This document shows, in pieces, positions 9,520 through 17,228 of a stretch of DNA of 64,000 nucleotides. Both the position numbers and the translations under genes were made by a program. The notes beneath the pieces were generated by a model. That model had not been told where the DNA came from and did not search any database. It saw only the letters and a program-made list of their open reading frames with translations. This DNA is from Fuerstiella sp041398845. Lineage in GTDB: Bacteria; Planctomycetota; Planctomycetia; Planctomycetales; Planctomycetaceae. The stretch is taken from the NCBI GenBank assembly GCA_041398845.1, contig JAWKTZ010000007.1, positions 1,364,001 to 1,428,000 of the forward strand. The letters are read 5' to 3'. The stretch's first letter is position 1. Each line of letters begins with the position of its first letter.

Positions 9520-12500
9520 TTATGGATTGCTCGGCAGCCGCAGAATTCGTGGCTGACGAATCAGAAGTTCGGGAGCCGGACGGCGCAGATCCGCAGCAAA
9601 CCCGAGCATGCCTTTTGTCAGAGAAGGGATCTGAGCCTGAGTGATCGCCGTCCCGTTGATGCGCACAGCGACGGCGGCACCATCCACTGCCACTTCAACC
9701 AGATTGGCAACCTCAAAAAAATTCTGGACGGCATTGGGGAGTGTGCCGCTGTTCAATGGAGCGTTGCTGCGAAAGGCCTGAATGCTGCCGAATGCTGCCG
9801 GATTCAGAACAATCCGAAAAGCATCAAAGTCGGTTGACGTTTGTCCGCCGGCTCCGAAGATCAACTGAGCACAATTGCAGCCGGCCGCCAGTTGGAACCT
9901 CAGGACGTACCGATCGAGTGATTCTGAGCGATCCAGAATCCCCAGCATCGAAGGCAGCGTTGCGGACTGCAGATGAATGCTGTCCGGCTTCAGCGTCCAC
10001 AGACTGCGTCCGTTATCGGGTGTTGCCGTGGTGCTGGCCGCTTCAACATAGGCGAGCGATTTTGAAGTCACCAGAAACGGTTGAAACTGCCAGCGTTCAA
10101 CAAGCCGCAGGAGTTCTGCTGCGCGGATGTCGTCGACCGTTCCTGTCGTTGGTTCCGCAAGTTCCCTGGCAAGCTGTTCGGCAACGGTCACATCGGCTGC
10201 CAGAGCGGCCGACGCACCAGTCGCATTGCGCCCCATCAATGCCTTCGCAAGCTGCAGTAACTGTGCTGTCAGCGTAAGATTGCCGACCGCCGTTGCCTGA
10301 TGAGCCAACCGCAGAGCGTGTTCAATGGTCAGATCCTGCTGCAGCGTGCTGAGCGATGCCTTGCGAAAGGATTTCACCGTCGCGCTCGCCGCAGTCAGTT
10401 CGTCTGTGCCGTAGCGCAGTGATCGAAGTCGCGAGGTTTCCATCAGCACGTCAGTCGCTTTTGCCTTCGTTGCCAGTTCGTCGACGATCGCCAGCAACGC
10501 AGCGTCGGAAACTCCTGAGTCGGCACTGTAACTTTGCTGCAGGAGCCGATTGGCCAGAATCACTTTCTCCGCCGACGATCGAGCCCCGGACAGAGCGGTC
10601 CTGTAGGTGTCTTTCAATTCAACGACCGCGCTGTCAATGTCTGCGGCTTCAGGCAATGTCTTCTCCGGCGTTGTCGTGGCCTCAGCCACGTCGATCTGAA
10701 CAATTATGGTGCCCTTCAGAGGATGAATGCCCTGAGAACTTTCCAGCCGCCCGGCAAGAGTGAAGCGGACCATGCCGGAAACGTCGCGAGGAACGTCCCA
10801 GACGATTTCCTGAGTCTTCTCGGAAATCGTCAGCCCAGCCGGGACGTCCGGTCCGGGTTGAAGAATGCATCTGTAGTCGACCAGACCTTTCGGCAGCTTC
10901 GCTGCAGGAACTGAAAATCGAAACGGCATTCCTGCGGTGGCTTTCTGCACGGAAAGAACCGGCAACACCTGGTTCAGTTCGGTCGGCAGCACAATCGTCG
11001 GGACCACAGGCGACGGCACCACAGGCGGCGTGATGGACGTTGTCGATGGCAATTCGGTTGCCAACGGTGACTGCGGTTGTGGCTCCATCACGGAGGCGCT
11101 GCCGATGTCTTCCACTGGTCCGGTGTCGACTGCGTCGAGCGATTCTTCCTCAGTCACATCAGCAACGACCGCTGCCGGCCTCACAGGAGTCGGCACATCT
11201 CCGTTTTGCGGGCCGGAAAACATCCAGCCGGCACCTATGACACCCACGATGCCCGCAACGCCGAACGCCGTCAAACCGACCTGCCGACGCGTTCGCGTTG
11301 CCGTTCGCGTTCCGGATCGCGTTGCCTTGCGAGCATTTCCGGACGCTGGCGGTTTCAGTTCAAACGACGGGATCGTTGACACCGATGCACTGTCGGAAGG
11401 ATCGGTTGCGAGCATCAGTTCCACATCGCTGTGTTCCTGCACTTCCTTCAGGAACTGGTGATACGTCCCGTCCGAATCTTCTCGCTGATTGCCACCGTCC
11501 ACGTGAGATGCTGAGCGTTCCGGAGTCCCGCCGGTTGCAGCGATGCAGGTCTGCAGGGCCTGTCGAGTCAGCGGCTGACTGACCGCATGCAGTGCCGCCG
11601 CGACGTCCGCCGGTGTCTGATAGCGAGCGTCGGGGTCGCGGAGCGTCATTCGGCAAACGACCGCCGCAACGGCATCAGGAATGTCATCACAGATGGTTTT
11701 CACCGACGGAGCATCGCGCTGCAGTCGCTGGCCGAGTACCTGCAGAGGGTTCGTTCCGGTGAAGGGCAGCTTTCCCGTCAGCAGTCGAAACAGAGTACAC
11801 CCCAGGCTGTAGATGTCACTGCGAATGTCAACATTGGCGGTGTCCCAACCCTGTTCGGGTGACATGTATTCCGGAGTGCCCATCACCTGGCCCGCTCGCG
11901 TCACCGCGTTGTCGCTGCTGCCGCTGTCGGACAGCACCAGCACCAGTCCCATATCCATCAGCTTGACGATGCCGGTTCCGGCGTTGTCCCAGTGGACCAT
12001 CATGTTGCCGGGCTTGATATCACGATGGACCATCTGGTGTTCATGAGCATGCTGCAGGCCAAGGGCCACCTGACGAATCATGTCACATGCGATGCCGACA
12101 GGCAGGCGTTCGCAACGGTTGGCAATGCGATCCACCTGTTCGCCGTTGACGTACTCCATCACCATGAAGTCCACCTTGCCAACTCGCCCCGCATCCAGCG
12201 TTCGCACAATGTGCGGACTGTTCAGCCTGGATGAGGCCCGGATCTCGCGACGAAACCGTGACACCAGAGTTTCGTTGCCGGTCAGCTTCTTCGCCATGAC
12301 CTTGACAGCGACTCGGCTGTCGTCCTGATCGGTCGCCAGAGTATTCCTTGCGCAGAACACCTGGCCCATACCACCGCGACCAATCGGATACAGCAGCCGG
12401 TATTGTTGAAGCACAAATCCCGACTGCCCCTTCAGCAGTTGCGCCGCCTGCCAGTCCGTCAGATGTCCCTGTCGCACCAGAATCTGAGCCAGCCCCTCAG

Positions 12501-12612
12501 CCGTGAGCGGATTGCCGACCAACTGCTTTCTCAGAGTCGCCAGTTGCGCATCCGTCAACAGCCGGCTGGCAGCCAGTGTCCTGACGAATTGAGAAATATC
12601 GGATTCGGCCAT
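9520..12612 (-). CDS. Membrane-anchored Ser/Thr protein kinase with Ig-like and ConA-like C-terminal regions
   Basis: A 1030-residue Hanks-type kinase. After a planctomycete-type N-terminal helical segment (1-70), the kinase domain shows GRGGMG at 78-83, Lys104, Glu123, HRDIKPGN from 196 and a DMG motif at 220-222 in place of DFG, then GTPEYMSPEQ near 245-254. A single transmembrane helix lies near 438-456. Beyond it are a Pro/Thr-rich linker, an Ig/cadherin-like segment near 560-660, a helical region and a C-terminal beta-rich region resembling DUF1080/ConA-like folds. The topology suggests an intracellular kinase with a large extracytoplasmic sensor. The catalytic Lys, HRD Asp and DMG Asp are all retained, so it should be active. 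It stands alone, convergent with the YfhO-like gene. Confidence 0.9.
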   Translation of the reverse strand: MAESDISQFVRTLAASRLLTDAQLATLRKQLVGNPLTAEGLAQILVRQGHLTDWQAAQLLKGQSGFVLQQYRLLYPIGRGGMGQVFCARNTLATDQDDSRVAVKVMAKKLTGNETLVSRFRREIRASSRLNSPHIVRTLDAGRVGKVDFMVMEYVNGEQVDRIANRCERLPVGIACDMIRQVALGLQHAHEHQMVHRDIKPGNMMVHWDNAGTGIVKLMDMGLVLVLSDSGSSDNAVTRAGQVMGTPEYMSPEQGWDTANVDIRSDIYSLGCTLFRLLTGKLPFTGTNPLQVLGQRLQRDAPSVKTICDDIPDAVAAVVCRMTLRDPDARYQTPADVAAALHAVSQPLTRQALQTCIAATGGTPERSASHVDGGNQREDSDGTYHQFLKEVQEHSDVELMLATDPSDSASVSTIPSFELKPPASGNARKATRSGTRTATRTRRQVGLTAFGVAGIVGVIGAGWMFSGPQNGDVPTPVRPAAVVADVTEEESLDAVDTGPVEDIGSASVMEPQPQSPLATELPSTTSITPPVVPSPVVPTIVLPTELNQVLPVLSVQKATAGMPFRFSVPAAKLPKGLVDYRCILQPGPDVPAGLTISEKTQEIVWDVPRDVSGMVRFTLAGRLESSQGIHPLKGTIIVQIDVAEATTTPEKTLPEAADIDSAVVELKDTYRTALSGARSSAEKVILANRLLQQSYSADSGVSDAALLAIVDELATKAKATDVLMETSRLRSLRYGTDELTAASATVKSFRKASLSTLQQDLTIEHALRLAHQATAVGNLTLTAQLLQLAKALMGRNATGASAALAADVTVAEQLARELAEPTTGTVDDIRAAELLRLVERWQFQPFLVTSKSLAYVEAASTTATPDNGRSLWTLKPDSIHLQSATLPSMLGILDRSESLDRYVLRFQLAAGCNCAQLIFGAGGQTSTDFDAFRIVLNPAAFGSIQAFRSNAPLNSGTLPNAVQNFFEVANLVEVAVDGAAVAVRINGTAITQAQIPSLTKGMLGFAADLRRPAPELLIRQPRILRLPSNP

Positions 12613-12740
12613 GAGTTTCCAATCCTCCTGACAACGGGCTGACCCGGCGGCTGTGCCGGGCCAGACACAGGAAAGGACGGAAAGACCGCCGTGATCTCAC
12701 GCAGGAATCACAGATTTCCTGGCAGACTGTGGTCACGAAC

Positions 12741-12855
12741 TTAGGAACGCTTCATCAATAGATGGCGTAGTGGATTTCGCCAGAAATCCTGTGAGAAGGG
12801 AATTCTGGCGAATCCCACGACGAGGTGCGCCAGTCAATGATTGGTCGTTCCTTAA
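12741..12855 (-). repeat. MITE-like repeat, family C, copy 1 (inverted orientation)
   Basis: About 115 bases upstream of the kinase gene. It begins TTAGGAACGCTTCATCA and ends TGATTGGTCGTTCCTTAA, so the termini form imperfect inverted repeats. The interior is a second palindrome built on GTAGTGGATTTCGCCAG and CTGGCGAATCCCAC. The same element lies in the opposite orientation at 55098-55207, and a truncated copy at 56133-56193. The surrounding 308-base gap (12613-12920) holds nothing else that I recognise. Confidence 0.88.
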
Positions 12856-12920
12856 GCGACAAAAACGCTGGTCGATCAGATTCCGGTATCCCTGCGAGCC
12901 TTTCCAATTCCCCCGGCCCC

Positions 12921-14054
12921 TCACTGATTACTGGCCAGCATCTGGCGGACGACTTCTCGGCGGCTGCCGGTGGTTTCGTAGATCTGAAGTTGCTGTTCAG
13001 CTCCGGTATGGCCCGGCAGCGTCTGAACGTTCAGGAGATGAGCTTCGCAGTCCAGCTCCTGAGCAATCGGCCGCAGACGATTGACAAGGTTCGCCACCAC
13101 TTCCTGAACAGTGCTCTGCTGAAAATCCTTTGTGCTGACCAGGCTGGCACCGCTGCCAAATCGAGTGGCTCGCCATTTGTTCTGCTGAACCATCATTGGA
13201 TGGTATTCCGACTGAAAGGTGCCCTGGTCAATCTCGCGTGAGATCGCCACGACCAGACATTGCACCAGAGCGGTGATGGCCAGAACGTGGTCCAGATTTC
13301 TGGGCATGTCGCAGACGCGGATTTCCACCGTTCCGAAGTTATGGTGAGGTCGGATGTCCCACCAGATTTCGCGAATGGTGTTGATGAATCCCGTGCTGAC
13401 AAGATGATTGATCAGCCAGACATATTCGGACCAGTTCCGCATCTGATGAGGCAACCCGGCCGTTGGCAGACCTTCCATAATCTTGGAACGATTGGAATGC
13501 AGACCTGTGCAGCGACCTTCCCAGAACGGCGAATTTGATGACAGCGCGAGCAGCAGCGGCAGGTATCGCAACATGCGGTCACACACCATGATCGCCTTGT
13601 CACCCGTGTCGACTCCGACATGCACATGCAGACCGAACGTCACCAGTCGACGAGCAACATCCTGCATCAGATCAACCAGTCGAAAATATCGTTCATCAAC
13701 GGTGACCTGCTGGTCTCGCCACGACGAAAACGGATGGGTGGCCGCCCAGAACAACTGAAGGTTCAAAGGATCAATGGCCGCCTGCACGGCTGACAGCCGA
13801 CTGCGCAGATCGTCACCGGCCTCAGACACCGTCCGGCAGATTCCGGTGTTGATTTCGATGTAGCTCTGCATCAATTCCGGCTTCACGACCTCCTTCAGGT
13901 CGTCGGGCAGGGCGGCAAGGACGTCAGCAATGCAGTTGCGCAGCGCAAACGATTCCCGATCCACCAGTTGCAGTTCGATCTCCACACCGATGGTTGGAGA
14001 CGCATTGTGTGTGAACTCAAGACCCGACATCGGACACCATGCTGACAAGGGCAT
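12921..14054 (-). CDS. Carboxylate-amine ligase of the GCS2 family (YbdK-like)
   Basis: A 377-residue member of glutamate-cysteine ligase family 2, ATP-grasp-related enzymes joining glutamate to an amine. Seen in order are IGVEIELQLVD near residue 23 (metal/nucleotide-binding Glu pair), ELMQSYIEINTGIC near 79-92, FGLHVHVGVD near 140 and NFGTVEIRVCDMP near 239-251. YbdK-type proteins have weak gamma-glutamylcysteine ligase activity in vitro; the physiological substrate is not established. An AGGGG Shine-Dalgarno eight bases before the ATG at 14054 supports this start; a second ATG eight codons downstream is possible. It is followed by no partner gene and lies downstream of GAPDH on the same strand, separated by an intrinsic terminator. 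Confidence 0.85.
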   Translation of the reverse strand: MPLSAWCPMSGLEFTHNASPTIGVEIELQLVDRESFALRNCIADVLAALPDDLKEVVKPELMQSYIEINTGICRTVSEAGDDLRSRLSAVQAAIDPLNLQLFWAATHPFSSWRDQQVTVDERYFRLVDLMQDVARRLVTFGLHVHVGVDTGDKAIMVCDRMLRYLPLLLALSSNSPFWEGRCTGLHSNRSKIMEGLPTAGLPHQMRNWSEYVWLINHLVSTGFINTIREIWWDIRPHHNFGTVEIRVCDMPRNLDHVLAITALVQCLVVAISREIDQGTFQSEYHPMMVQQNKWRATRFGSGASLVSTKDFQQSTVQEVVANLVNRLRPIAQELDCEAHLLNVQTLPGHTGAEQQLQIYETTGSRREVVRQMLASNQ

Positions 14055-14150
14055 GTCCCCTGACCCGGAGTTGAACGACCATCCGGAACTGCGTCACCGC
14101 TTCCGCTGGCCGCTCTGCAAACCTGTGAACCGGGCAGGAGACTCGACGGT

Positions 14151-14181
14151 AAAAAAAACACCGAGCATTCGCTCGGTGTTC
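14151..14181 (-). terminator. Rho-independent terminator after the GAPDH gene
   Basis: Read on the minus strand, a perfect nine-base-pair stem (14171-14179 with 14158-14166, ACACCGAGC/GCTCGGTGT) closes a four-base loop and is followed by a run of eight T (14151-14158, the last base shared with the stem). It sits about 30 bases past the GAPDH stop codon, so it ends that transcript and insulates the GCS2 gene downstream. It is the clearest intrinsic terminator in the window. Confidence 0.93.
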
Positions 14182-14208
14182 ATTGTGGGTCGCCGGCTGC
14201 GGTTTTGT

Positions 14209-15225
14209 CTACAGAGCAGAGATCTTTTTGATCAGGTCAACCGTTCGGCAGGAATATCCATACTCGTTGTCATACCAGCCGACAACTTTGATCATGTTGC
14301 CGCCGACGACATGAGTGAACGAACCGTCGAAGATGCAGCTATGAGAATTTCCGACGATGTCCGACGAAACGATCGGATCCTCGGTGTATTCCATAATGCC
14401 TTTGAATTCGCCGCCTGCTGCCGCTTTCATGGCCGCGTTGATTTCTTCAGCGGTCACGTCTTTGCCCAGCACGGCGGTCAGGTCGGTGACGCTGCCGGTC
14501 GGTACGGGAACTCGCAGAGCATAGCCGGTGAGCTTGCCGGCGACTTCCGGCAGAACCTCACCCACGGCCTTGGCCGCTCCGGTTGACGTCGGAATGATGT
14601 TGATCGCGGCTGCTCGAGCACGGCGAGGATCACTGTGCAACTGGTCGGCCACTTTCTGGTCATTCGTGTAGGCATGACAGGTAGTCATCAGACCATGCTG
14701 CAGGCCGAACTTGTCATTCAGCACTTTCACCATCGGTGCCAGACAGTTCGTTGTACAACTGGCATTGGAGATGCACTGGTGAGCAGCGGTCAACTGGCTG
14801 TCGTTGACGCCCAGAACCACGGTCAGGTCCGGGCCTTTGGCAGGAGCTGAAATCACAACTTTGCGGGCACCGGCAGTCAGATGCGAATCAAAGCCCGGCT
14901 TTCCATCGGCCGAACGGTTGGTAAAGAACCCGGTGGATTCCAAAGCAACGTCCACGCCCAGTTCTTTCCACGGCAGGCTGCCGGGATCTCGTTCCGCACA
15001 GACTCGGATCGTCTTGCCGTTGACGATCAGATTGCTGCCGTCTGCTTCGACCGTTCCGTTGAAACGACCGTGAACACTGTCATACTTGAGCAGATTTGCG
15101 AGGTCTTTGGGGTTGCCGAGGTCATTGATGGCGACCACATTGAATTCGTCCGGGCGGATTGCCAAAGCGCGAAATGTAATGCGACCGATGCGCCCAAACC
15201 CGTTAATACCAACCTTCACTGACAT
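14209..15225 (-). CDS. gap: Type I glyceraldehyde-3-phosphate dehydrogenase
   Basis: Glycolytic/gluconeogenic enzyme of 338 residues oxidising glyceraldehyde 3-phosphate with NAD and phosphate. The start MSVKVGINGFGRIGR holds the dinucleotide-binding glycine motif, Asp35 in VAINDLGNPK fits NAD preference, and ASCTTNCLAP near residue 150 carries the catalytic cysteine. The end WYDNEYGYSCR is canonical. The frame is open 22 codons upstream, but the ATG at 15225 matches the family and has GGAG ten bases before it. The leader contains an eight-base-pair hairpin (15265-15272 with 15281-15288). A strong intrinsic terminator follows the gene. Confidence 0.97.
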   Translation of the reverse strand: MSVKVGINGFGRIGRITFRALAIRPDEFNVVAINDLGNPKDLANLLKYDSVHGRFNGTVEADGSNLIVNGKTIRVCAERDPGSLPWKELGVDVALESTGFFTNRSADGKPGFDSHLTAGARKVVISAPAKGPDLTVVLGVNDSQLTAAHQCISNASCTTNCLAPMVKVLNDKFGLQHGLMTTCHAYTNDQKVADQLHSDPRRARAAAINIIPTSTGAAKAVGEVLPEVAGKLTGYALRVPVPTGSVTDLTAVLGKDVTAEEINAAMKAAAGGEFKGIMEYTEDPIVSSDIVGNSHSCIFDGSFTHVVGGNMIKVVGWYDNEYGYSCRTVDLIKKISAL

Positions 15226-15680
15226 TCTAATTAAACTCCGACACTGAAACTGTTCGAAAGGAATCTTTCCCGGAAACGTGCGGGAAAGCATTCAGAGGGG
15301 AAATCGCCTGCTAGAAGCTGTCTGAAAAAGGGGTCTGACCCTCTCCGGGCCGTATTGACTGCAAATTTGCCGCCCTCCAAAGGGTCAGACCCCTTTTTCA
15401 GATAGCCTCTATGCTGCCCATTTCAGACTCAGATTCCCGCCGAATTGCGTTGCGACACCCAGTGTCCGCGCGCAACATCAACGCAATGGGAATCCGTGAG
15501 CCGCGAATCGTAGCGAGCGTGACCGGCTTTGCAACCATAGACGCGATCTGAAAACGGAGCGTGACTCTTTGAAGGGCGACCGGGATTCACCAGAAACGGC
15601 TGCCCGGAAAGGGTCGCCCATTTCTTCAAATCGCGTCCGGAACAGCCACAGAATCAAGCGGGACGAGAACGGGACTCGAT
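15226..15680. other. Intergenic region between GAPDH and the zinc-ribbon gene
   Basis: Holds the GAPDH leader with its hairpin, a family B repeat (15314-15410) and an imperfect inverted repeat at 15432-15494. In the latter, GATTCCC and ATTGCGTTG pair with CAACGCAATGGGAATC, with a five-base bulge. No coding sequence is credible. Promoters for both divergent genes must lie here but I could not identify convincing -35/-10 boxes. Confidence 0.6.
15314..15410. repeat. Palindromic repeat, family B, copy 1
   Basis: About 97 bases with 22-base perfect arms (TCTGAAAAAGGGGTCTGACC plus CT at 15321-15342, complementary to 15381-15402), extended outward by AGAAGCTG/TAGCCTCT with mismatches. The arms enclose a 38-base spacer with CTCTCCGGGC. 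Near-identical copies are at 38888-38988 and 54555-54656. It lies upstream of GAPDH. Confidence 0.93.
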
Positions 15681-15965
15681 ATGCCGGATCATCGCGAAAA
15701 GATTACGTTTCCCTGTCCTTTCTGTGGCGAAGACGTCATGGCCGGGGCAAAAGTGTGTCGCGCCTGCGGGGCCAGCGACGACTGTGGCTGGCAGGAATCC
15801 GACGAATTTGACACGGCAACGGACGACTTCGATTATGAAGAATTCGTGTCCCGCGAATTTCCGGACTCAGACGGCGAACATCGGGCCGCCAGCCCGCCGA
15901 CATGGGTGCGGCTGGTGATTCTGGCGATCATCGTTTCGTTTCTCCTGAGTCTGGGACTTTTCTGA
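15681..15965 (+). CDS. Small zinc-ribbon protein with C-terminal membrane anchor
   Basis: A 94-residue protein I cannot assign to a named family. Residues 12-29 form a zinc-ribbon-like knuckle pair (CPFC and CRAC), the middle is very acidic (about residues 40-65), and residues 74-93 are a single hydrophobic helix, so the protein is probably tail-anchored with its ribbon in the cytoplasm. Small proteins of this design are common in Planctomycetota and have no assigned role. It ends about 110 bases before the CysQ gene on the same strand. Confidence 0.7.
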   Translation: MPDHREKITFPCPFCGEDVMAGAKVCRACGASDDCGWQESDEFDTATDDFDYEEFVSREFPDSDGEHRAASPPTWVRLVILAIIVSFLLSLGLF

Positions 15966-16075
15966 CAGGCTGCTGAGAGACGGAACGTCTTTGTTAGAAA
16001 CATCTTTCGTCGAGTCGGACTTTGCGGTAAAAGCTCGCCTTCGTACCGTTCACGCGTCTTTTGGTGAATCTTTCC

Positions 16076-17098
16076 ATGTCGCAGTTTCAATCCGAACTTC
16101 AGGTCGCACTGGCCGCCGTCCGTCAGGCAGCCGTAGTTTGTCGGTCGGTGCAGGCGTCCATTTCTGCGGATGCTCTGGAAAAGAAGGACAAGAGCCCGGT
16201 CACTGTGGCCGACTTTGCCAGCCAGGCACTGATCTGTCGCAGTCTGGAACAGATGTTTCCGAACGATCCGGTCATCGGCGAAGAAGGAGCGGCCGAACTT
16301 CGAAGTGAAGCCGGAGCAGCGTTTCTGGAACGTGTCGTCGCGGAATGCATGGCTGTTGGAGTGACGGCGGACGGTGAGAATGTCTGTCGCTGGATCGATC
16401 GGGGCGGCCTTCAGGAATATCGCCCGCGCTTCTGGACTCTGGATCCCATCGACGGCACCAAGGGATTTTTGAGAAACGAGCAATATGCGATCTCCCTGGC
16501 GCTGATTGTGGATGGTCAGATTCAGGTCGGCGTTCTGGGGTGCCCCAACATGCCGGTCGACAGTTCCAGGCCGGATGGTCTCAAAGGTCTGCTGGCGTGG
16601 GCCGTCAAAGGCGAAGGCAGTTTCGTGCAGCCATTGGATACTCCCGACGCCATGGCCACAGGAATCACCGTCACGTCGACCACTCAAAGCCATGATGCCA
16701 GGTTCTGTGAGTCGGTGGAATCGGGACACAGTTCTCATGACTGGTCCGGTCAGATTGCGACAGACCTTGGAATCACTCGGGAGCCATTTCGCATTGACAG
16801 CCAGTGCAAGTATCTGGCGGTGGCGATGGGAGATGCGGATATCTATCTGCGACTGCCGACTCGAGCCGGTTATCAGGAAAAGATCTGGGACCATGCCGGA
16901 GGTGTTCTGGTGGTGGAAGAAGCCGGCGGCTGCGTGACGGACATTCATGGCAACGTTCCGGAATTTCATCACGGAGCCGCTCTGGCGATGAACCAGGGAA
17001 TGGTTGTGACCAACGGACGATTTCACGATGCCGTTGTGGCGGCCGTGAAAAGGCACGCTCCGTCAGACAGCGTCCATATTTCTTCGCGTGCGGTCTAA
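16076..17098 (+). CDS. cysQ: 3'(2'),5'-bisphosphate nucleotidase, CysQ/Hal2-like
   Basis: Inositol monophosphatase superfamily enzyme of 340 residues, predicted to hydrolyse the 3'-phosphate of PAP/PAPS that arises in sulfate activation. The metal-binding motifs are present in order: GEEG near residue 67, WTLDPIDGTKGFLR near 121-134 (the DPxDGT signature) and KIWDHAGGVLVVEEAGG near 269-285. The length and the 'GTKGFLR' wording fit Hal2/CysQ better than inositol monophosphatase. The ATG at 16076 is preferred over a TTG five codons upstream, without a strong Shine-Dalgarno for either. An SLC13-type permease with regulatory domains starts 130 bases downstream, which supports a role in sulfur assimilation. 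Confidence 0.88.
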   Translation: MSQFQSELQVALAAVRQAAVVCRSVQASISADALEKKDKSPVTVADFASQALICRSLEQMFPNDPVIGEEGAAELRSEAGAAFLERVVAECMAVGVTADGENVCRWIDRGGLQEYRPRFWTLDPIDGTKGFLRNEQYAISLALIVDGQIQVGVLGCPNMPVDSSRPDGLKGLLAWAVKGEGSFVQPLDTPDAMATGITVTSTTQSHDARFCESVESGHSSHDWSGQIATDLGITREPFRIDSQCKYLAVAMGDADIYLRLPTRAGYQEKIWDHAGGVLVVEEAGGCVTDIHGNVPEFHHGAALAMNQGMVVTNGRFHDAVVAAVKRHAPSDSVHISSRAV

Positions 17099-17104
17099 CC
17101 GCAG

Positions 17105-17200
17105 TACCGTTTAACGAACGGGAATCATGTAGTGGATCTCGCCAGAGATCCCTGTGTTTTTGCGGGGAGTCTGGCGACTCCCACTACATCTTGAACGGTA
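17105..17200. repeat. Palindromic repeat related to family C, between cysQ and the SLC13 gene
   Basis: Outer arms TACCGTT and AACGGTA (17105-17111, 17194-17200) enclose longer arms. ATGTAGTGGATCTCGCCAG from 17127 pairs imperfectly with CTGGCGACTCCCACTACAT ending at 17189. The core GTAGTGGAT-TCGCCAGA is shared with the family C elements at 12741 and 55098, but the ends differ. It starts seven bases after the cysQ stop codon. Confidence 0.85.
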
Positions 17201-17228
17201 TTGGGTCTAACCGTCTGAAAGTGCTGAC

